Below, one piece after another: positions 6,617 to 10,463 of a DNA stretch of 10,463 nt. This stretch comes from an uncultured Rhodospirillaceae bacterium (lineage in GTDB: Bacteria; Pseudomonadota; Alphaproteobacteria; Rhodospirillales; Casp-alpha2). Below the pieces are notes generated by a model, which was given only the letters and a program-made list of their open reading frames with translations, was not told where the DNA came from and did no database searches. The first letter of the stretch is position 1; each line of letters begins with the position of its first letter. The translations under genes were made by a program, and so were the position numbers. The stretch covers positions 1 through 10,463 of the forward strand of contig CAJWVP010000072.1 in assembly GCA_913048145.1 (NCBI GenBank). The letters run 5' to 3'.

Positions 6617-8412
6617 CCATTCGCCGCCTTCCTGAAACCCTCGTCAACCAAATTGCCGCCGGCGAGGTGGTTGAGCGACCTGCCGCGGCGGTCAAGGAAC
6701 TGGTTGAGAATGCCATCGACGCCGGCGCATCCCACGTCGACATCACCGTCGCGGACGGAGGACGGACGGCCATGACCATCAGCGACGACGGTTGCGGGAT
6801 GACGCCGGAGGAATTGGTCCTGGCCGTGGAGCGCCACGCCACATCGAAATTGCCCAACGACGATTTGGTGGATATCCGCCATTTGGGCTTCCGCGGCGAG
6901 GCGCTTCCCTCCATAGGTGCGGTCAGTCGACTTTTCATCACTAGTCGGACCGCCGACGCGACCGAGGCCTGGCGTCTGGGTGTGGCGGGCGGTCAGGTCG
7001 TCCCGCCCGTGCCGGCAGCACATCCGCTGGGGACCCGTGTGGAGGTCCGTGACCTGTTCTACGCCACGCCGGCGCGGCTCAAGTTCCTGAAGACGGCGCG
7101 GACCGAAATGAGCCGGGTAAGCGAGGTCATCAAACGACTAGCCATGGCCCATCCCCATATCGGCTTCACCCTTTCGGACGGCGATCGTCGGCGGCTGGAC
7201 CTACCACCGGAGCAAGGCGACCTGTTCTCGGCTCGGCTGGGCCGTCTGGGCGCGGTGATCGGCCGGGATTTCGGCGACAACGCGCTGGCCATCAATGCGG
7301 AACGGGAGGGCCTGCGGCTCACGGGCTACACCGGCTTACCCACCTTCAACCGGGGCAACGCAGCCATGCAGTTCTTGTTCGTCAACGGCCGGCCGGTCAC
7401 CGATCGCATGCTGTTCGGCGCGTTGCGCGGGGCGTACCGGGATTTCTTGGCTTCCGACCGCTATCCCGTCGTCGCGCTGTTTCTGACCGCACCGCCCGCC
7501 GTCGTGGACGTCAACGTCCACCCAGCGAAGACGGAAGTCCGGTTCCGCGACAATGGCCTGGTTCGCGGCCTTCTGGTGGGCGCTATCAAGCATGCCCTGG
7601 CCGAGGCCGGGCACCGGGCAGCGACCACCGTCGCGGAGGCCACCCTCGGCGCCATTCGGAACGAGCCGACCATACCGCTGGGCGGCGGACGGCCGATGCC
7701 ATCGACTGTCGTCGATCCCGGTCTGGCCAAGGATTTGCGGGCCTACCACGCACCGCTACCCGGCATGGCAGCAGCCCCTACGGCCCCCATCATAGCTCCC
7801 GAGGACGATCCCGCGGCAGCGGACGTGAGCGACTATCCCCTGGGCGTCGCCCGTGGGCAGTTGCACGCCACCTATATCGTCGCCCAGACCGCCGACGGCA
7901 TCGTCATCGTCGACCAACACGCCGCGCACGAACGCCTAGTGGAGGAACGGATCAAGACGGCCCTGGCCACGGACGGGGTCATGCGCCAGGGCCTGTTGAT
8001 CCCCGAGGTGGTGGAACTGGAGGAAGACGCCGTCGACCGCTTACTTGCTCGGACTGAAGAGTTGGCGGACCTAGGACTGGTCATCGAGGGATTTGGGCCC
8101 GGCGCCATTGTCGTCCGTGAGACCCCCGCTTTGTTGGGAGAGACCGATCTGCAAGGCCTAGTCCGGGACCTGGCTGACGATCTGGCCGCCCTGGACGAGG
8201 CCATCGCCCTGCGCGACCGCATCGGCGATGTCTGTGCGACCATGGCTTGCCACGGGTCAGTGCGGGCCGGACGCCGCCTGAACCGTGACGAAATGAACGC
8301 CTTGTTGCGGGAGATGGAGGCAACGCCTCATTCCGGCCAATGCAGCCATGGCCGCCCCACTTATGTGGAACTGAAGCTCAACGACATTGAGAGACTTTTC
8401 GGTCGCCGATGA
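6613..8412 (+). CDS. mutL: DNA mismatch repair protein MutL with endonuclease motif
   Basis: Couples MutS mismatch recognition to strand excision; 599 residues. The N-terminal GHKL ATPase is complete: NQIAAGEVVERP (12-23), the Mg-coordinating E32-N33, DDGCGM (58-63), RHATSKL (74-80) and GFRGEALPSI (92-101), followed by LFYATPARLKFLK (148-160) and VDVNVHPAKTEVRFRD (298-313). A Pro/Ala-rich linker spans roughly 340-405. The C-terminal dimerisation domain carries the metal-binding nuclease signature DQHAAHERLVEE (434-445, matching DQHAx2Ex4E), plus ACHG (545-548) and CSHGRP (577-582). It should therefore nick DNA itself, unlike E. coli MutL which relies on MutH. CSHGRP has Ser where CPHGRP is usual. 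The ATGA overlap with pgi suggests translational coupling. Confidence 0.97.
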   Translation: MTIRRLPETLVNQIAAGEVVERPAAAVKELVENAIDAGASHVDITVADGGRTAMTISDDGCGMTPEELVLAVERHATSKLPNDDLVDIRHLGFRGEALPSIGAVSRLFITSRTADATEAWRLGVAGGQVVPPVPAAHPLGTRVEVRDLFYATPARLKFLKTARTEMSRVSEVIKRLAMAHPHIGFTLSDGDRRRLDLPPEQGDLFSARLGRLGAVIGRDFGDNALAINAEREGLRLTGYTGLPTFNRGNAAMQFLFVNGRPVTDRMLFGALRGAYRDFLASDRYPVVALFLTAPPAVVDVNVHPAKTEVRFRDNGLVRGLLVGAIKHALAEAGHRAATTVAEATLGAIRNEPTIPLGGGRPMPSTVVDPGLAKDLRAYHAPLPGMAAAPTAPIIAPEDDPAAADVSDYPLGVARGQLHATYIVAQTADGIVIVDQHAAHERLVEERIKTALATDGVMRQGLLIPEVVELEEDAVDRLLARTEELADLGLVIEGFGPGAIVVRETPALLGETDLQGLVRDLADDLAALDEAIALRDRIGDVCATMACHGSVRAGRRLNRDEMNALLREMEATPHSGQCSHGRPTYVELKLNDIERLFGRR

Positions 8413-8426
8413 AGGTCGGGTGACGC

Positions 8427-8455
8427 TTGACGCCCCTGGGCCGAGGGGCTACTTA
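8427..8455 (+). promoter_or_regulatory. Candidate promoter for tRNA-His
   Basis: TTGACG (8427-8432, 5/6 to consensus), a 17-nt spacer, then TACTTA (8450-8455), a poor -10 with only the first two bases matching. The start would fall near 8462, giving a leader of about 30 nt before the mature tRNA. G/C-rich bases between the -10 and start are typical of stable-RNA promoters under stringent control. The -35 is good and the -10 is weak, hence modest confidence. Confidence 0.4.
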
Positions 8456-8464
8456 AGCCCCCTC
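8443..8464 (+). terminator. Hairpin downstream of mutL, possible weak terminator
   Basis: GAGGGGCT (8443-8450), loop ACTTA, then AGCCCCCTC (8456-8464) pair over 8 bp with one bulged C. No U tract follows, so intrinsic termination would be weak. The hairpin overlaps the -10 of the candidate tRNA promoter; it may simply protect the mutL mRNA end or lie in the tRNA leader. Confidence 0.3.
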
Positions 8465-8491
8465 TTGAGGTCGGGCAACCCGGCCCATTGT

Positions 8492-8569
8492 GGTGGCTGT
8501 AGCTCAGTTGGTTAGAGCGCCTGGTTGTGGTCCAGGAGGTCGGGGGTTCAAATCCCCTCAGCCACCCCA
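8492..8569 (+). tRNA. tRNA-His (anticodon GUG), with encoded G-1 and CCA
   Basis: Folds as a complete cloverleaf. The acceptor stem GTGGCTG (8493-8499) pairs with CAGCCAC (8559-8565). The D stem is GCTC/GAGC (8502-8505, 8515-8518). The anticodon stem CCTGG/CCAGG (8520-8524, 8532-8536) encloses loop TTGTGGT with GTG at 8527-8529. The T stem is GGGGG/CCCCT (8542-8546, 8554-8558, ending in one G-U pair) with loop TTCAAAT. CCA is encoded at 8567-8569. G8492 supplies the extra G-1 opposite C73 (8566), the main identity element for histidyl-tRNA synthetase. No other tRNA follows. Confidence 0.97.
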
Positions 8570-8628
8570 TTCCCTTCCTAAGTCCCAAATCTGATTAAAT
8601 AGCTGGGTATTCTGTGACTTCTGGTCCG

Positions 8629-8651
8629 ACCCATAGGTAAAAACTGTGGGT
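8629..8651. terminator. Hairpin between tRNA-His and the convergent M48 gene
   Basis: ACCCATAG (8629-8636) pairs with CTGTGGGT (8644-8651) over 8 bp with one G-U, around a 7-nt A-rich loop. It sits in the 148-nt space between two convergent genes, where a bidirectional terminator is expected, but neither strand has a clean U tract next to it. A second small inverted repeat, GGCCA-CGTGC-TGGCC, lies at 8690-8704. The rest of 8570-8717 shows nothing recognisable. Confidence 0.3.
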
Positions 8652-8717
8652 ATAAAGGGGAGTTTTGGAGATGCGGGTGACAACACCTTGGCCACGTGCT
8701 GGCCTGAAAACAAAATG

Positions 8718-10202
8718 CTAGTCGGTCACCATCTTAATTTTCTGACCAGGGCGAATTTTGTCGCCAAGCCTCATGTTATTCAGCAGCTGGAACCATTCCT
8801 TCTGAAACCGCTCAAAGGGATAGCGCTTCGCCAGGGACGCGGCTGTATCGTCGCGTTTTGCGGTGGTGATACGCACTCGTAGCGGCCGGATGTCAGCGGC
8901 TTCTTTGGCGCTCAAGCGGCGAAAACTGAAGGTGGTGCGCCGGAGTTCGATTGACAGCCGTCGGGTTTCCGATGGCTTGGTGATGAAGGCGAAGCGGAAG
9001 ATCTTCTCGCGATCGCCGCGCATGACGACGAGACGGACATCCCGCAACCCATCTTGTCCTGACACGCGTCCTTGGACCGTCGCGCCCTGCAGGCCGTTAA
9101 TTTCCAGGCGCTCTGCCCGTTGAAGATCATTCAGATGACGACCCCATGCCACCCCAACGTAGTTAGTCAGTGACTGCACGCGTTTCGCCTCCTTCGGGTC
9201 AGCCATGTCAAAAATAATCCGCGACATCTCGGGGCCGAAGGCAACCACCTTGCGGGGTGAGTTGAACATGACGAATCTCGGTGGTACCGCGAAGGCGATG
9301 CGCAGGTCCGGATGCATAAACGACCGTCCACGGCGCACACCCTGGGAAGGGTCGTCACCGAATATCAGGCCATCGATGGCTTTGAGATAAGCCGCTCGGC
9401 GGACCTTCGGGTTCTTCACAGTCCGTTCCTTAGCCAGTTTGATAGCCTGCCTAATACGGTCCTCGGTGCGCGGGTGCGTCGACATAATGTTATGACTGAC
9501 GCTGTTGCGGCCCTGTTCACGGGCTTCCAGGTCGCGATGTACCCGTAGCTTTTTGAAGAAACTGGTCATGCCATCCGGCGAATATCCCGCCCGCGTCATG
9601 TAACGGACGCCCAACATGTCCGCCTCCAGTTCCTGGCCCTGGGAATACTGCTGCAACGCTGCCTGAGCGCCGAAGCTGGCCATCTTACCGACCCCGGACG
9701 GCACACCCGCAGCGCTGCCCAACACGCCGAGCACGGTCATGCCGATGTTGGCGGCCATGGCAGAGGAATAACGTTGCGCCGAATGTCGCGCCGTCACATG
9801 GCCAATCTCGTGGGCCAGAACGCCAGCCACTTCCGATTCGTTCTCCGCCAGGGCCAGCAAGCCGCGAGTAATATATATATAGCCTCCGGGCAGTGCGAAG
9901 GCGTTGACACGATGATCGTTCAACACAGTGAACCGCCATTGAATGTTGGGTAGTTCAGAAAGCGCTGCCAACTGCGACCCTATACGCGCGATGTAAGCGC
10001 CGACCTCTATCGCATCGTAGGCACCGCCCAATTCCTTGAGAATCTTGGGATGCTCCTCGGCGCCGATCTCTGCTTCCTTCTCTTTAGACATGAAAGCAGT
10101 GAAACTTTGCTGACCGGTGGCTGGATTGGTGGAACAAGCACCAAGGCCCATTATGGCAGCAGCGAAGCCGAACGCGGTCAGAAATTTTGAAAGATTGCTC
10201 AT
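8718..10202 (-). CDS. M48 family zinc metalloprotease lipoprotein with LysM-like tail
   Basis: Predicted 494-residue periplasm-facing lipoprotein protease. The N-terminal signal ends in lipobox GLGA-C with Cys23. The zinc site is HEIGH (131-135, HExxH) with the third ligand E191 in ELEAD (ExxxD), and STHP (241-244) is a conserved substrate-cleft motif. This architecture resembles BepA/YfgC and LoiP, which degrade misassembled outer-membrane proteins in E. coli. Beyond the catalytic domain, residues from about 255 form a long extension without the TPR repeats of BepA; the last 55 residues, with DDTAASLAKRY...LLNNM...IRPGQKIKMV, look like a LysM-like domain, which could bind peptidoglycan. ATG at 10202 gives a complete lipoprotein signal; no strong Shine-Dalgarno is seen. 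The gene converges on tRNA-His and diverges from the DMT gene. Substrate and role are inferred from family only. Confidence 0.92.
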   Translation of the reverse strand: MSNLSKFLTAFGFAAAIMGLGACSTNPATGQQSFTAFMSKEKEAEIGAEEHPKILKELGGAYDAIEVGAYIARIGSQLAALSELPNIQWRFTVLNDHRVNAFALPGGYIYITRGLLALAENESEVAGVLAHEIGHVTARHSAQRYSSAMAANIGMTVLGVLGSAAGVPSGVGKMASFGAQAALQQYSQGQELEADMLGVRYMTRAGYSPDGMTSFFKKLRVHRDLEAREQGRNSVSHNIMSTHPRTEDRIRQAIKLAKERTVKNPKVRRAAYLKAIDGLIFGDDPSQGVRRGRSFMHPDLRIAFAVPPRFVMFNSPRKVVAFGPEMSRIIFDMADPKEAKRVQSLTNYVGVAWGRHLNDLQRAERLEINGLQGATVQGRVSGQDGLRDVRLVVMRGDREKIFRFAFITKPSETRRLSIELRRTTFSFRRLSAKEAADIRPLRVRITTAKRDDTAASLAKRYPFERFQKEWFQLLNNMRLGDKIRPGQKIKMVTD

Positions 10203-10231
10203 CAGTCACACAACGCGTCGATGGAACCGGG

Positions 10232-10260
10232 ATTATGCGGTCCGTGAAATGGACGGGCAA
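10232..10260 (-). promoter_or_regulatory. Candidate promoter for the M48 protease gene
   Basis: Read on the minus strand: TTGCCC (10260-10255, 4/6), a 17-nt spacer, then CATAAT (10237-10232, 5/6). The start would be near 10225, leaving a leader of roughly 23 nt before the ATG. The spacer contains an inverted repeat, GTCC-7 nt-GGAC (10240-10254), that could be an operator half-site pair or chance. Confidence 0.5.
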
Positions 10261-10292
10261 GAGCCACGCTGGTTTTGTGCACCAATTGACCT

Positions 10293-10306
10293 ATGATCCG
10301 GATCAT
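10293..10306. repeat. 14-bp perfect palindrome over the DMT gene start
   Basis: ATGATCCGGATCAT is identical on both strands and includes the first two bases of the ATG at 10305. A TATGAT hexamer (10292-10297, 5/6 to the -10 consensus) overlaps its left arm, and a start 8 nt later would be A10305. A regulator bound here would block transcription start. The palindrome is seen directly; the operator role is inference. Confidence 0.5.
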
Positions 10307-10463
10307 GAATGCTCCCCCCCGCGGCGATCAGAATAGAGCCACTACTGGCGTCACGCTCTGGTCTAACTTGCCCGCAAACACGCGTGGGATGCTGTTGATG
10401 GCTGTGTTCGCGGGCGTCGTGTCACTGGGACACGTCATCGCCCGCCACTTGAGCCAGGATTTC
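10305..10463 (+). CDS. DMT/EamA-type membrane transporter, N-terminal fragment (cut by window end)
   Basis: Only 53 codons are visible, open to the last base. The product starts MNAPPRGDQNRATTG, a polar tail, and continues with NLPANTRGMLLMAVFAGVVSLGHVIARHLSQDF. A hydrophobic first membrane helix followed by a short polar turn with ARHLSQDF resembles the opening of drug/metabolite transporter (DMT, EamA) proteins, where a helix with the pattern GxLLMxxAxxxF leads to xKxLSxDxxPxE. The gene diverges from the M48 gene across about 100 nt. ATG 10293 is an in-frame alternative start (adding MIRI); neither has a strong ribosome binding site. A run of seven C lies at 10314-10320. The family call rests on resemblance of a short segment. 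Confidence 0.6.
   Translation, partial: MNAPPRGDQNRATTGVTLWSNLPANTRGMLLMAVFAGVVSLGHVIARHLSQDF

Noticed and set aside
8361..8588. Minus-strand ORF of 75 codons across the tRNA-His
   Set aside because: It includes the complement of the tRNA; peptides such as GFEPPTSWTTTRRSNQLSYSHH are a familiar false product of translating tRNA genes backwards.
8492..8717. tRNA 3' end as an integration site for a mobile element
   Set aside because: No repeat of the tRNA 3' end and no integrase or phage gene are visible in the window.
8646..8882. 78-codon plus-strand ORF between tRNA-His and the M48 gene
   Set aside because: Most of it is antisense to the M48 coding end, it needs a GTG start without a ribosome binding site, and the peptide resembles nothing.
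10286..10291. TTGACC as the -35 box of the DMT gene
   Set aside because: A 17-nt spacer would put the -10 inside the coding sequence after the start codon, with no suitable hexamer there.
10314..10320. C7 run as a phase-variation switch of the DMT gene
   Set aside because: Seven bases is short for phase variation in a GC-rich genome and the run simply encodes Pro-Pro-Arg; there is no other sign of switching.

Overview
The window looks like an ordinary, GC-rich chromosomal segment of an alphaproteobacterium. The order ileS-lspA-bamF-like (DUF3035)-M16-M16-pgi-mutL, the alphaproteobacteria-type BamF lipoprotein, and a tRNA-His that keeps a genome-encoded G-1 (with C73) fit an early-branching order such as Rhodospirillales better than Rhizobiales, Rhodobacterales or Caulobacterales. 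This placement is inferred from recognised families, not from a search.

Layout. Positions 3-1052 hold the 3' third of ileS. It overlaps lspA (signal peptidase II) by ATGA. A short gap with a good sigma-70-like promoter leads to a BamF-like lipoprotein gene at 1568-2152. An A/T-rich gap follows, then two tandem exported M16 proteins 4 nt apart: one with an intact HxxEH zinc site, one without. A hairpin-rich gap precedes pgi, which overlaps mutL by ATGA. After mutL come a candidate promoter and tRNA-His(GUG) at 8492-8569. On the minus strand, 8718-10202 encodes an M48 zinc-protease lipoprotein with a LysM-like tail. It diverges from the start of a DMT/EamA-type transporter cut off by the window end.

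Functional theme. Much of the window concerns the cell envelope. LspA would process the BamF-like and M48 lipoproteins encoded nearby; BamF belongs to the outer-membrane beta-barrel assembly machine; M48 lipoproteins related to BepA, and periplasmic M16 pairs, plausibly serve protein quality control or peptide turnover. pgi (glycolysis) and mutL (mismatch repair) appear to be co-transcribed passengers.

I found no mobile element, CRISPR array, phage gene or toxin-antitoxin module, and no convincing new system. The points most worth a second look are small: apparent leaderless promoters at bamF and the DMT gene, a 14-bp palindrome over the DMT start codon, two hairpins in front of pgi, and the active/inactive M16 pairing.
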